A stretch of 64,000 nt of DNA from Clostridia bacterium (GCA_017546145.1 JAFYXN010000010.1:1-64000); one strand, 5' to 3'; shown: positions 15,670 to 26,262, counted from the stretch's first letter. The notes: generated from the letters alone by a model not told the origin. Numbers and translations: made by a program.

Positions 15670-16914
15670 ATGGCTATTCCTGTACCAAAAAAGTATATTT
15701 CAGATTTTGAAAAATTAGGTTTTGGAATGTTTGTTCACTGGGGTCTTTATTCACAGCAGGGCCGCGGAGAATGGACATTTTTAAACCACAAGCAGGACAT
15801 GAACGAGTATAAAAAGCTGATGGATACTTTTACAGCTGAAGACTTTAACGCTGAGGAAATGGTTCTTATGGCAAAAAGCGCAGGCTGTAAATACATAACT
15901 CTTACAACAAGACACCACGAGGGATTTTCTCTGTATGACACTTGCGGGCTCAACGACTTTGATGCACCTCACAGTCCTGCAGGACGTGACCTTATCCGCG
16001 AATTTGTTGATGCCTGCAACAAGCATGACATCGTTCCTTTCTTCTATCATACAACTCTTGACTGGTACAATCCGGACTTTGAAAATGATTTTGATGCATA
16101 TCTTGAATATTTGAGAAAAAGTGTTGAAATTCTTTGTAAAAACTACGGAAAAATCGGTGGACTTTGGTTTGACGGCAACTGGAGTAAGCCCGAAGGCACT
16201 GACTGGAAGGAAGACGAGCTTTATGCTACCATCCGCAAATATCAGCCTGAGGCAATGATTATAAACAACACAGGTCTTGAAAAGCGCGGTGCGCTTGGCA
16301 ACCCTGAGATTGACTCTGTTACATTTGAGCAGGGAACTCCTACTCCTATGAACCGTGAGGGAATGCCCAAATATCTGGCAGCTGAAATGTGCTACACAGT
16401 TAACAACCACTGGGGCATAGGCGAACTTGACCTTAACTATAAATCTCCGGGCGAGCTGATACGTGCTCTTTGCAGCTGTCGTCGTGTTGGTGCAAACCTT
16501 TTGCTCAATATCGGTCCTACGGCTCAAGGCGGAATTGAACCATTCCAAAAGGAGCTGTTTGGTCTTATAGGAAGATGGATGAAGCTCTATGGAGAGGCAA
16601 TTTACGAGGGCAAACCTTATGGTTCTTACGGCATGGCTAAGAACTTTATATTAAAGAGCGATGATTATCTTTATCTCTTCTTTCCCGAGCTTGGCGGCGG
16701 TGGCAACAAGCACGTTGACGTTCCCAATGACCAGTACGTTGGTGCTTACTGCTTTGGCGATGTTGCTGACGAAATTGAGTCTATCGAATGGATGGACAAC
16801 GGTCTTGAGATTGCCTTTACACAAGGCAACGGAATGCTTGCAGTTGAAGCATCCGGCTTCAGATACGGAATGAACACTTGTGTTCGTGTCGCAAAGGCAA
16901 AAATTAAAAAATAA
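15670..16914 (+). CDS. GH29 alpha-L-fucosidase, cytoplasmic
   Basis: This 414-residue glycosidase removes alpha-linked fucose from host glycans or other fucosides. GH29 signatures are present: WGLYSQQGRGEW near residue 24, TTRHHEGFSLYD near residue 80 (substrate His pair), and GGLWFDGNW with the likely nucleophile D168. There is no signal peptide and no carbohydrate-binding module, so it should act on fucosides already taken up. It is a lone gene with its own promoter and a strong terminator, with no transporter or fucose-catabolism gene adjacent. Codon choice looks like that of its neighbours. The ATG follows CGGAGG. Confidence 0.93.
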   Translation: MAIPVPKKYISDFEKLGFGMFVHWGLYSQQGRGEWTFLNHKQDMNEYKKLMDTFTAEDFNAEEMVLMAKSAGCKYITLTTRHHEGFSLYDTCGLNDFDAPHSPAGRDLIREFVDACNKHDIVPFFYHTTLDWYNPDFENDFDAYLEYLRKSVEILCKNYGKIGGLWFDGNWSKPEGTDWKEDELYATIRKYQPEAMIINNTGLEKRGALGNPEIDSVTFEQGTPTPMNREGMPKYLAAEMCYTVNNHWGIGELDLNYKSPGELIRALCSCRRVGANLLLNIGPTAQGGIEPFQKELFGLIGRWMKLYGEAIYEGKPYGSYGMAKNFILKSDDYLYLFFPELGGGGNKHVDVPNDQYVGAYCFGDVADEIESIEWMDNGLEIAFTQGNGMLAVEASGFRYGMNTCVRVAKAKIKK

Positions 16915-16924
16915 ATACCGGACT

Positions 16925-16969
16925 GCAACTAAAAACGGCTTATCAGTTTGATAAGCCGTTTTTAGTTGC
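16925..16969. terminator. Bidirectional terminator with perfect 21-bp arms
   Basis: Bases 16925-16945 and 16949-16969 are exact reverse complements around a 3-base loop. The stem core is AACGGCTTATCA and the ends are A/T runs. It lies ten bases after the fucosidase stop. Confidence 0.88.
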
Positions 16970-16975
16970 GAATTT

Positions 16976-17011
16976 AAAAGGACTGCTGTTTTTTCAAACA
17001 ACAGTCCTTTT
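16976..17011 (-). terminator. Terminator of the nhaC-like gene
   Basis: AAAAGGACTGCTGTT and ACAACAGTCCTTTT pair with one mismatch around a short loop, 16 bases beyond the stop of the antiporter gene. Confidence 0.7.
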
Positions 17012-17027
17012 GATAAACAAACTAATA

Positions 17028-18728
17028 CTATGCGTTAATCTGGTTTTTTGAGGTAATTGCCTTAATAACAAACAGTGTAGCAACCATAATTACTGCAGCG
17101 ATTGGAAGAGCAATTATCCAGTTTTGAACATAACCTGCAATGATATATGAAACAAACGATACAACAGCAACGGTTATTGCATAGGGAAGCTGAGTTGATA
17201 CGTGGTTGAGGTGGTTGCACTTTGCACCTGCAGATGACATAATTGTCGTATCCGAGATAGGTGAGCAATGGTCACCGCAAACAGCGCCTGCAAGACATGC
17301 TGACATACCAATGATAAGAAGCGGGTCGCCTGCTTCAAAAATAACAGTAACAATCGGTATAAGGATACCGAAGGTTCCCCATGATGTACCTGTCGCAAAA
17401 GCAAGGATACAAGCAACAATGAAGATAACCGCCGGAAGAAGGTTTGCAAGAGCACCTGCACTTGCAAGGAGGTTTTCAACGTAAGCTGCATAACCCAAAA
17501 GACCGTTTACATTCTTGAGTGCAGTTGCAAATGTAAGGATTGTAATTGCGGGAACCATTGCGATAAAGCCCTTGGGAACACATTCCATAGCTTCATTGAA
17601 GGTTATAAGCTTTCTGCACATAAAATAAGCAATCGTAAGAACTAGAACAATCAGTGCGCCCCACGGAAGGCCAAAGGTTGCATCAGTGTTTCCAAACGCA
17701 CCTATAAAGTTGCCTGCATTGTCTGTACCTCCCCAAATGTCTGTGCCATAGAATCCACCAACATAAAGCAGAGCAATAACACAAACTATAATCAGAACAA
17801 TAATCGGAAGTATAAGGTCGATAACCTTACCCTTTGAAGCCACAACTTCTTCTGTTTCATCAACACGGTCACCACTTGTAAAGAGGTCACCCTTTGTAAT
17901 AGCGTTAAATTCATGAAGCTTCATTGGTCCAAAGTCGAACTTCATAAGACATATTGCAATAATAAACACAAATGTAAGCAACGAATAGAAGTTATACGGA
18001 ATTGCCTGAATGAACAGTGAAATACCCTGACCCTCTTCAGCATAGCTTGCAACCGCAGCCGCCCAAGATGAAACAGGAGCAATCATACAAACCGGAGCAG
18101 CTGTTGCGTCAATAATGTAAGCAAGCTTTGCTCTTGAAATCTTGTGACGGTCAGCAACCGGGGTCATTACAGAACCAACTGTAAGACAGTTAAAGTAGTC
18201 ATCAATAAACACAAGCACACCAAGCACAAAGGTGGCAAGCATTGCACCAATACGGGTTTTGATGTGCTTTTCAGCCCACGCGCCAAATGCTGCACTACCA
18301 CCTGCTTTATTGATAAGCGCAACAAGTATACCAAGAACAACCAGGAATATAAAGATACCTGCTGTGCCCGAAACGGCACCTATAAGACCTGTGTCAAGAA
18401 AGCTGTTCATTGCATTAACGGGATTAAAGTTTGCAGAGAACAATGCTGCAAGCAAGATACCGATAAACAATGAGGAGTAAACCTCTTTTGTTACAAGTGC
18501 CAGAACAATTGCAATAATCGGGGGAAGAAGTGACACAAACGTCGCGTAGTAATTACTGGGAACAGGAACCTGACCTGAACCGGCACAATCTGCACAGTCA
18601 GCGCCCGCACCCTCGCAGGTTGCACAAGCTATTGTTTCAACTGAAGTATGTACCGTCATAGCACAAACAACAACTGCAATCAACGCCAGCAAAATCACTG
18701 CGATTTTGATAATGCTTGATTTTTTCAT
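17028..18728 (-). CDS. nhaC: NhaC-family Na+/H+ antiporter
   Basis: This 566-residue membrane protein has about 12 predicted helices and NhaC-family segments such as LVFIDDYFNCLTVGSVMTPVAD, FATGTSWGTFGILIPIV and CGDHCSPISDTTIMSSAGA. It should exchange cytoplasmic Na+ or another cation or substrate for H+. An unusual feature is the loop between helix 1 (about 7-25) and helix 2 (about 63): CATCEGAGADCADCAGSG at 35-52. Its two CxxC pairs and Gly pattern resemble the zinc motif of DnaJ. This loop would probably lie outside the membrane. The start ATG follows AGGAGG. It is a single-gene unit with its own promoter. Confidence 0.9.
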   Translation of the reverse strand: MKKSSIIKIAVILLALIAVVVCAMTVHTSVETIACATCEGAGADCADCAGSGQVPVPSNYYATFVSLLPPIIAIVLALVTKEVYSSLFIGILLAALFSANFNPVNAMNSFLDTGLIGAVSGTAGIFIFLVVLGILVALINKAGGSAAFGAWAEKHIKTRIGAMLATFVLGVLVFIDDYFNCLTVGSVMTPVADRHKISRAKLAYIIDATAAPVCMIAPVSSWAAAVASYAEEGQGISLFIQAIPYNFYSLLTFVFIIAICLMKFDFGPMKLHEFNAITKGDLFTSGDRVDETEEVVASKGKVIDLILPIIVLIIVCVIALLYVGGFYGTDIWGGTDNAGNFIGAFGNTDATFGLPWGALIVLVLTIAYFMCRKLITFNEAMECVPKGFIAMVPAITILTFATALKNVNGLLGYAAYVENLLASAGALANLLPAVIFIVACILAFATGTSWGTFGILIPIVTVIFEAGDPLLIIGMSACLAGAVCGDHCSPISDTTIMSSAGAKCNHLNHVSTQLPYAITVAVVSFVSYIIAGYVQNWIIALPIAAVIMVATLFVIKAITSKNQINA

Positions 18729-18787
18729 AAAAAATCCTCCTAAAAAATGATAGCTTTGTTTTTTACAAAGTTTACATATATGAAATA

Positions 18788-18816
18788 ATTATCACATAAT
18801 TTCCCTTAAAAGTCAA
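18788..18816 (-). promoter_or_regulatory. Promoter of the nhaC-like gene
   Basis: On the minus strand TTGACT (18811-18816) and GATAAT (18788-18793) are 17 bases apart. A small CTTTGT/ACAAAG hairpin follows in the leader. Confidence 0.75.
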
Positions 18817-18837
18817 TATTTTTACACGAAAATGCAA

Positions 18838-18862
18838 AAAGGTCTGCGAAATGCAGACCTTT
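18838..18862 (-). terminator. Terminator of the dap/ECF operon
   Basis: AAAGGTCTGC (18838-18847) and GCAGACCTTT (18853-18862) form a 10-bp stem with loop GAAAT. The minus strand continues into TTTTT. It lies just after the ECF component stop codon. Confidence 0.85.
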
Positions 18863-18865
18863 CAT

Positions 18866-19381
18866 CTATATTTTGTTTATGTAATTTCTTATTGCAGCAT
18901 TTGAGCAAATAGCTTTATATAAAACCGTTGAAGCTGCAAGACCGAAAACTGACTGAACAATACTTCCGTATATTCCTGCAGCAGCAACCGCCGCACTACC
19001 TGTTAGCCATATTTCAGCAAGGAAATATCCCAAAGTCATTATAAACTGCCCTGCAATGCCACAAACAATCAGAATACTGATTTTATTTTTCTTTTTCATT
19101 ATCACAAACAGCCGCCCCGCAACAATCGCCATAATGAATTTTATAATCAGCGTTGGCAAAGCAAATGATGCGAAACCTGCAACAATATCCGCAATACATG
19201 ACCCAACAGCGGCTGCTACACCTCCAAACAAGGGGCCGAGAATATATGCCGAAACAAGAACCATTCCGTCACCCAGATTAACATAGCCTCCACCCATACC
19301 GGAGGGTATTTGTATAACCAATGTTGCGACGCATGTAAGAGCTGCAAACAGTGCCGTTATAACGAGTTTTCTTGTTTTCAT
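18866..19381 (-). CDS. ECF transporter S component, substrate unknown
   Basis: This 171-residue protein has about six membrane helices. It has the S-component look: KLVITALFAALTCVATLVIQIPSGMGGGYVNLGDGMVLVSAYILGPLFGGVAAAVGSCIADIVAG. The QIP...YVNLGD pattern recalls the DUF1393/COG4720 group, whose members bind vitamins such as thiamine precursors or pyridoxine. The A, A' and T subunits are not in the window, so it must use a shared energy module. It starts seven bases after dapB ends and closes the asd-dapA-dapB operon, which raises the question of a lysine-pathway substrate. No riboswitch is visible to settle the substrate. Confidence 0.8.
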   Translation of the reverse strand: MKTRKLVITALFAALTCVATLVIQIPSGMGGGYVNLGDGMVLVSAYILGPLFGGVAAAVGSCIADIVAGFASFALPTLIIKFIMAIVAGRLFVIMKKKNKISILIVCGIAGQFIMTLGYFLAEIWLTGSAAVAAAGIYGSIVQSVFGLAASTVLYKAICSNAAIRNYINKI

Positions 19382-19388
19382 TACATTG

Positions 19389-20141
19389 TTACTCCTTTAC
19401 CAAATCTGTCATATTATAAAGACCTGCATTTTTTCGGTACATAAACATTGCCGCACGAACTGCACCAACCGCAAAGACCTCCTTGGAGGTTGCGCTGTGC
19501 TTGATTTCGATTACCTCGTCATTTCCGGCAAAAATAACGGTATGCTCTCCCACGATATTTCCGCCGCGAACTGCATGAATACCAATCTCTGCCTTATCTC
19601 TCTTTTGCCTTACCGAATGACGGTCAAACATATATTTGGGATTAAAGCTCACTGTATCAGAAATTGCATCTGCTATTGCAAGAGCAGTACCGCTGGGTGC
19701 ATCAAGCTTTTGGTTGTGGTGTTTTTCCACAATTTCAATATCAAAGCTTCCGTCAAGAATTTTTGATGCACGGCACACCAAATCCATAATAAGATTTACG
19801 CCAATTGACATATTCGCAGAAAAGAAAACCGGTGTTTCCTTTGAATAAAATTCAAGCTTTGACACCTGCTCTTTTGAAAGACCGGTTGTACATATAACCG
19901 CAGGAATTTTTTTTGTCCTTGCATACTCAATTATTGAATCAAAAAGTGCCGGATGCGAAAAATCAATAATACAGTCAACCTTCTCACTTACATTGTCAAG
20001 GTTATCATAAACAGGAAAACTATCTGACTGTGTGTTTATGTCATAGCCTGCAACAATTTTCACCGTGTCCTGTTGTGCTGCAACTCTGGTTACTGCATTG
20101 CCCATTTTGCCATTGGCACCACACAAAAGAATATTTATCAT
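19389..20141 (-). CDS. dapB: 4-hydroxy-tetrahydrodipicolinate reductase
   Basis: DapB reduces the DapA product with NAD(P)H to tetrahydrodipicolinate on the lysine/DAP route. The 250-residue protein has the Rossmann start MINILLCGANGKMGNAV, the active-site VEKHHNQKLDAPSGTALAIADAI, and the substrate-binding VRGGNIVGEHTV. All expected motifs are present and the length is normal. The ATG follows AGAGGTG. A small hairpin (20167-20188) separates it from dapA and could tune or process the transcript. Confidence 0.97.
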   Translation of the reverse strand: MINILLCGANGKMGNAVTRVAAQQDTVKIVAGYDINTQSDSFPVYDNLDNVSEKVDCIIDFSHPALFDSIIEYARTKKIPAVICTTGLSKEQVSKLEFYSKETPVFFSANMSIGVNLIMDLVCRASKILDGSFDIEIVEKHHNQKLDAPSGTALAIADAISDTVSFNPKYMFDRHSVRQKRDKAEIGIHAVRGGNIVGEHTVIFAGNDEVIEIKHSATSKEVFAVGAVRAAMFMYRKNAGLYNMTDLVKE

Positions 20142-20166
20142 TTGTTTTTCACCTCTTAGTAAAAGT

Positions 20167-20188
20167 GTGCAGAGTTTGACCTCTGCAC
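20167..20188 (-). promoter_or_regulatory. Intercistronic hairpin between dapA and dapB
   Basis: GTGCAGAG (20167-20174) and CTCTGCAC (20181-20188) are exact complements with a 6-base loop. On the minus strand it is followed by ACTTTTAC, a poor U tract, so it may be an attenuator or a processing site, not a full stop. Confidence 0.5.
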
Positions 20189-20204
20189 GCCGTTTATTTT
20201 AATA

Positions 20205-21092
20205 TTACCTTATATCAAAGCCGTAATCTGTAAGAACTTTTTTTAATTTCTCAAGATTTTGCTCCTCCATACTGCACAAAGGAAGTCTGAGTCTTCCTGC
20301 ATTAAACCCCAGAAGATTCATTGCAGTTTTGACAGGGATTGGATTTACTTCAATAAACATTGCATCCATCAATTTAAGCAGCTTTATAAAATTCTCCTTT
20401 GCAATGCCCACTTCGCCTGCTTCAAAACTCACGCACAAACTGTGCATTTCCTCAGGTATAATGTTTGCAGCAACCGAAATAACTCCGCATCCTCCAACCG
20501 CCATAATCGGAAGTGTTACGTCATCGTTGCCGGAATATACAACAAGGTTTGTTTCAGCCAGTATTCGCGCCGCAAAAGCAACATCGCCGCTTGCTTCCTT
20601 AACCGCTGTAATGTTTTTATAATGCTCGTCGAGATACTTCATTGTATCAAGGGAAATAGAAACCCCTGTACGCGAAGGCACATTATAAAGTATAATAGGA
20701 ATTTGTATACTTTGGGCAACCGTGCCGTAGTGCTCTTTAAGCCCCTTTTGCGTTGTTTTGTTATAATACGGTGTAACCAAAAGAACGGCATCATAGCCTA
20801 TTTCCTCGGCATATTGGCTGAGTCTTACAGACTTTTCGGTGTTGTTTGTTCCTGTGCCTGCAATCATTGTGATTTTCCCCTGCATTTTATCCATGCAGAA
20901 TTTAAGCACATCTTTATGTTCCTCCTCCGACATTGTGGAGGCTTCGCCTGTTGTTCCGCAAATTATAAGTGCATCCGTCTTATGTGCAAGTTGAAATTCA
21001 AGAAGTTTTTCAAGTCCGTCATAGTCCACACCTTTTTCATTAAAGGGGGTGACCAGTGCAACTCCTGAACCCCTGAAAACCGGTTTTTTCAT
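20205..21092 (-). CDS. dapA: 4-hydroxy-tetrahydrodipicolinate synthase
   Basis: DapA condenses pyruvate with aspartate semialdehyde. I start at ATG 21092 (MKKPVFRGSGVALVTPF) after AAAGG; a longer GTG reading to 21116 overlaps that SD. The 295-residue protein shows ICGTTGEASTMSEEEH, the Schiff-base lysine K165 (ITAVKEASGD), Y136 (ILYNVPSRTG) and the catalytic triad region VTPYYNKTTQ. It is a class I TIM-barrel aldolase of normal length, encoded between asd and dapB. Confidence 0.97.
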   Translation of the reverse strand: MKKPVFRGSGVALVTPFNEKGVDYDGLEKLLEFQLAHKTDALIICGTTGEASTMSEEEHKDVLKFCMDKMQGKITMIAGTGTNNTEKSVRLSQYAEEIGYDAVLLVTPYYNKTTQKGLKEHYGTVAQSIQIPIILYNVPSRTGVSISLDTMKYLDEHYKNITAVKEASGDVAFAARILAETNLVVYSGNDDVTLPIMAVGGCGVISVAANIIPEEMHSLCVSFEAGEVGIAKENFIKLLKLMDAMFIEVNPIPVKTAMNLLGFNAGRLRLPLCSMEEQNLEKLKKVLTDYGFDIR

Positions 21093-21198
21093 AATTCGCA
21101 CAGCCTTTCTGCCCACGCAAAATACTCAAACCTCTGCACACTGCCGTGGGTAACAGCACGCCTTTAACGTCTGTACGGTATTTTGTGTCAGTTAAACT

Positions 21199-22281
21199 CT
21201 ATTTGTCAAAATAGCCTTTTGCCGCAAGAAGTTCTGCCATTAAAACAGCTCCGCCTGCCGCACCGCGAAGAGTATTGTGTGAAAGACATACAAATTTGTA
21301 ATCGTACTGGCTGTCTTCACGCAGACGGCCTATGGACACTGCCATTCCGCCTTCCATATCGCGGTCAAGCTTTGCCTGAGGACGGTTATCCTCTTCAAAA
21401 TAATTAAGGAACTGCTTTGGTGCAGACGGAAGCTCAAGCTCCTGAGGAACGCCTCTGAAGTCCTTCCACGCCTTCTTTATTTCATCAATTGTGGGTTTCT
21501 TTTCAAAGCTTACAAACACTGCAGCTGTATGACCGTCAGAAACAGGAACACGCAAGCACTGTGTTGTAATTGCAGGTGAAGTTGCATCAACGATTTCATC
21601 TCCTGAAATCTTACCCCAGATTTTAAGAGGCTCAACCTCGCTCTTTTCTTCCTCGCCGCCGATGTACGGAATGAGGTTATCCACCATTTCGGGCCATGTT
21701 TCAAAGGTTTTTCCGGCACCCGAGATTGCCTGATAAGTACAAGCCAGAACATTCTTAACCCCAAACTGCATAAGCGGATGGATTGCCGGAACATAGCTCT
21801 GAAGTGAGCAGTTTGATTTAACCGCAACAAAGCCGCGTTTTGTGCCAAGTCTTTTCTTCTGTGCTTCGATAATCTCGGCATGGTCGGGATTGATTTCAGG
21901 AATAATCATTGGAACATCCTTTGTATGTCTGTGCGCAGAGTTGTTTGATACAACCGGGCACTCTGCTTTTGCATAAGCTTCCTCAAGGGCTTTGATTTCG
22001 TCCTTCTTCATATCAACTGCACAGAACACAAAATCAACCATAGATGCAATGGTATCAATATCTGCTGTTGCATCATACATTACCATATCCTTGACCTTTT
22101 CAGGGATTTCGCCCTTCATTGCCCAGCGGCTGCCCACCGCCTCTGTATACTTTTTGCCTGCACTTCTCGGAGATGCCGCAAGAAGCACAATATTGAACCA
22201 GGGATGGTCTGCAAGCAGAGTTATAAATCTTTGACCAACCATACCCGTTGCGCCTATTATACCTACATTATATTTTTTCAT
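21199..22281 (-). CDS. asd: Aspartate-semialdehyde dehydrogenase, archaeal-type
   Basis: Asd makes aspartate semialdehyde from aspartyl phosphate, feeding lysine, DAP, threonine and methionine. The start is ATG 22281 after AGGGGG, giving 360 residues. Visible are the NADP-binding VGIIGATGMVGQRFI, the catalytic SNCSLQSYVPAIHPL with C158, and the C-terminal LSHNTLRGAAGGAVLMAELL. The Cys context and C-terminus match the archaeal/fungal-like form (TIGR00978) more than the Bacillus enzyme. It is the first gene of the asd-dapA-dapB-ECF operon. Confidence 0.94.
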   Translation of the reverse strand: MKKYNVGIIGATGMVGQRFITLLADHPWFNIVLLAASPRSAGKKYTEAVGSRWAMKGEIPEKVKDMVMYDATADIDTIASMVDFVFCAVDMKKDEIKALEEAYAKAECPVVSNNSAHRHTKDVPMIIPEINPDHAEIIEAQKKRLGTKRGFVAVKSNCSLQSYVPAIHPLMQFGVKNVLACTYQAISGAGKTFETWPEMVDNLIPYIGGEEEKSEVEPLKIWGKISGDEIVDATSPAITTQCLRVPVSDGHTAAVFVSFEKKPTIDEIKKAWKDFRGVPQELELPSAPKQFLNYFEEDNRPQAKLDRDMEGGMAVSIGRLREDSQYDYKFVCLSHNTLRGAAGGAVLMAELLAAKGYFDK

Positions 22282-22315
22282 CAAAATGTCCCCCTATATG
22301 TTTTTCTTTCTAATT

Positions 22316-22344
22316 ATTATATGCTATCCGCTATTGATTGTCAA
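22316..22344 (-). promoter_or_regulatory. Promoter of the asd-dapA-dapB operon
   Basis: On the minus strand a perfect TTGACA (22339-22344) and TATAAT (22316-22321) are 17 bases apart. The leader is only about 30 bases, too short for a lysine riboswitch. Confidence 0.88.
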
Positions 22345-22454
22345 TTATTTTTTGTAACACAATTTTAACATTTATTCAAAGGAATTTAAGGATTTTTTGT
22401 CGAATTTATATTAATGAGAAAAATACACTTTCTTCTTTAAGGATTGATTTATAT

Positions 22455-24059
22455 ATGAAATTTTTGTTAAAAATCTCTATTATTACAATGGTTTTGCTTG
22501 CGACAGTTGCAGGTCAGGCATTTGCTGCAGAATACGCAGACACACTGCGTGTGGGCATCTGTTACGGCTCGGGAGCAGTGGACTCACTCGACTTTGAAAG
22601 TTCATCGGACATATATGCGGGCATTTTAAACGGCAGAGAATTTATTCCGGTAAAACTAATTGACGCAAGCTTGGTCACAGCAAAGCCCGACCTTGTGGAC
22701 TCTGCCGCAGCATATCATGTAATCTATTCCTCCCATGAAACGCCCGAAGACGCCCATTTGGCTGTTGCTTCACTTAATGAATCCGGCATTGAATGTTTTA
22801 TAGGATATAAAAATTCTTCGTTTTGCGCAATGGGCGGGAATTATAAAAGTATGAACGATGCACAATGGGCAGCCGAAAACCTTGCGGCAGCCGGAACTCC
22901 CGTTGCATCTTCCGCATCAGCTGTAAGGCTTGTTGATGCATTAGGCAAAACACAGTTTTTAGTTGACGATACAGCAAAAGGTCTTGCGGTATATTCTTCG
23001 GACTTTGAAGACCCCGACACACTTTTAAAAATTTCAGGGCCTGCAAAAGGCACATACCGCGGCGGTTTTGAATGCCGTGCCTTGACAGCCGGAAAGCTGA
23101 CGATTGTAAATGTTGTCCCTGTTGAGTCATACCTTTACAGCGTTGTTTGCCGCGAGATGTCACCTTCGTGGAACGTCGAAGCACTCAAAGCACAAGCAGT
23201 TTGCGCGCGCAACTTTGCACTTGGCAGAATAAATTATCACAAGCAATACGGCTTTGATGTGTGCCGCACAGTCTGCTGTCAGGCATATTCGACCGATGCC
23301 GACCAATCCCAAAATGTACACACAGCTGTAGACACCACAAAAGGCGAGCTGCTGTTTTATGAAGACCAGCTTGTTCAGGCAGTTTACTCCTCTTCCATGG
23401 GTGCATATACCGAAAGCGTAGAAAATGTATGGGGGTCTAAATTTCCTTATCTTGTAAGCGTAGAAAACCCTTACGAGGATACAGAGAACATTTATAACGG
23501 CAAGTGGACAAAAACTCTTACCGCAGACCGCGCCACCGAAATAATGCATTCAAAGGGTTACAACATAGGCGATGTGATTGAAATAAAGGTTATAGAAAAT
23601 ACCCCGGCAGGCGGTGTGTTAAAGCTTTTGGTACGCGGAACAGGCGGAGAGAAGGTTTTTGAAAGAGAAAGCTGCCGCAGTATATTCAGCGAAGCAACCT
23701 ACAGCCAACGATATACCGTAACAAAAGGCGGTCAGACAATTAAACCTGTCTTATACATTGCAAGCGGTACAAGCAAAACCTCCCCGGTTACACTTGGCTC
23801 AGTTTCTGTGCTTACAGGCAGCAAAGCGGTAACATCAGTAAATGACGCTTGCACAGTTTCTGACGGCAAAGCAAAAAAGACCTACAAAACAACCCAAACC
23901 AACGGGGACGCTAACACCTACACCTTTAGCGGCGAGGGCTGGGGACATGGTGTGGGCATGAGCCAGTATGGCGCAAAGGGTATGGCCGAAGCAGGCTTTA
24001 ACTACGAAGAAATTCTGACGCACTATTATACCGGCACACATATTAAGAAAGCATATTAA
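22455..24059 (+). CDS. Secreted SpoIID/LytB-domain protein
   Basis: I start at ATG 22455 (MKFLLKISIITMVLL) after AAGGA; the upstream in-frame extension has no ribosome site. Residues 1-23 are a signal peptide ending AFA. About 70-160 resemble a SPOR-like peptidoglycan-binding region (YHVIYSSHETPEDAHLAVASL). About 210-330 and 480-534 form the SpoIID domain: VVPVESYLYSVVCREMSPSW, LKAQAVCARNFAL, and GWGHGVGMSQYGAKGMAEAGFNYEEIL. SpoIID enzymes are lytic transglycosylases that remodel denuded glycan during engulfment. Proteins of this architecture also work in vegetative wall turnover, so a sporulation role is not certain. Length is 534 residues. Confidence 0.9.
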   Translation: MKFLLKISIITMVLLATVAGQAFAAEYADTLRVGICYGSGAVDSLDFESSSDIYAGILNGREFIPVKLIDASLVTAKPDLVDSAAAYHVIYSSHETPEDAHLAVASLNESGIECFIGYKNSSFCAMGGNYKSMNDAQWAAENLAAAGTPVASSASAVRLVDALGKTQFLVDDTAKGLAVYSSDFEDPDTLLKISGPAKGTYRGGFECRALTAGKLTIVNVVPVESYLYSVVCREMSPSWNVEALKAQAVCARNFALGRINYHKQYGFDVCRTVCCQAYSTDADQSQNVHTAVDTTKGELLFYEDQLVQAVYSSSMGAYTESVENVWGSKFPYLVSVENPYEDTENIYNGKWTKTLTADRATEIMHSKGYNIGDVIEIKVIENTPAGGVLKLLVRGTGGEKVFERESCRSIFSEATYSQRYTVTKGGQTIKPVLYIASGTSKTSPVTLGSVSVLTGSKAVTSVNDACTVSDGKAKKTYKTTQTNGDANTYTFSGEGWGHGVGMSQYGAKGMAEAGFNYEEILTHYYTGTHIKKAY

Positions 24060-24087
24060 AAATTCTTTGGAAAGGTAAGAATTTGTT

Positions 24088-25113
24088 TTGGATATAAAAG
24101 ACTTTTACTATGATTTACCTGAAGAGCTTATAGCTCAAACTCCGCTAAAGGACAGAACTGCGTCAAGACTTATGGTGCTTGACCGCAAAACAGGCGATAT
24201 ATCACACAGACATTTTTATGATATAGCCGATTATTTAAACGATGGTGACTGCCTTGTAATGAATAACACAAGGGTTATTCCGGCACGGCTTTACGGTGTA
24301 AAGGAAAACAGCGGCGGCAAAATTGAGTTTTTGTTGCTTAAGCGAATTGACCTTTATACATGGGAGGTTATTTTAAGACCCGGTAAAAAGGCCAAGGTGG
24401 GCAGCCGCTTTATATTCGGAGAAGGACTTTTAAAGGCTGAAGTAATCGAAGTCAGGGACGACGGCAACCGAATTGTCCGTTTTGAATTTGACGGTATATG
24501 GGAAGAGCTTTTGGACAAGCTTGGAGAAATGCCTCTTCCGCCATATATAAAAGAGAAACTGGAAGACAAAAACCGCTATCAGACAGTATACTCTAAAATC
24601 GAAGGCTCTGCCGCAGCGCCCACTGCAGGGCTGCATTTTACAAACAAATTGCTTGAAAAGCTGCACAAAAAAGGTGTAAAAACCGCATTTGTAACCCTTC
24701 ATGTCGGGCTTGGAACATTCCGTCCGGTATCGGTTGAAAAAATAGAAGACCACAAGATGCATTCTGAGTTTTATGAAATTTCAGAAGAAACCGCCGATAT
24801 AATAAACGAAACCCGAAGAAACGGCGGCAGAATTATCTGTGTCGGCACCACCTCGGTCAGAACTCTTGAAAGCAGTTCAAATGACGATGGTACTGTAACG
24901 GCAGGCTCAGGAGATACCGCAATCTTTATTTATCCGGGGTATAAGTTCAAAACAGTTGACTCGTTGATTACTAACTTCCACTTGCCTGAATCCACACTTA
25001 TGATGCTTATATCGGCGCTATATGACCGTGACTCAATTATGAAAGCATACACAGAAGCAATCGCCAAAAAATACAGATTTTTCAGCTTTGGCGATGCCAT
25101 GATGATTTTATAG
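24088..25113 (+). CDS. queA: S-adenosylmethionine:tRNA ribosyltransferase-isomerase
   Basis: QueA transfers the ribosyl part of SAM to preQ1 at tRNA position 34, forming epoxyqueuosine. The start is TTG 24088, 12 bases after AAAGG. The 341-residue protein shows [55 protein letters not shown] [19 protein letters not shown], and [16 protein letters not shown], all family hallmarks. It is followed by tgt with an 18-base gap, the standard queA-tgt pair. Confidence 0.97.
   Translation: MDIKDFYYDLPEELIAQTPLKDRTASRLMVLDRKTGDISHRHFYDIADYLNDGDCLVMNNTRVIPARLYGVKENSGGKIEFLLLKRIDLYTWEVILRPGKKAKVGSRFIFGEGLLKAEVIEVRDDGNRIVRFEFDGIWEELLDKLGEMPLPPYIKEKLEDKNRYQTVYSKIEGSAAAPTAGLHFTNKLLEKLHKKGVKTAFVTLHVGLGTFRPVSVEKIEDHKMHSEFYEISEETADIINETRRNGGRIICVGTTSVRTLESSSNDDGTVTAGSGDTAIFIYPGYKFKTVDSLITNFHLPESTLMMLISALYDRDSIMKAYTEAIAKKYRFFSFGDAMMIL

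Positions 25114-26262
<1,149 letters not shown>

Noticed and set aside
22282..22344. Lysine riboswitch before asd
   Set aside because: The promoter leaves only about 30 bases of leader, far too short.
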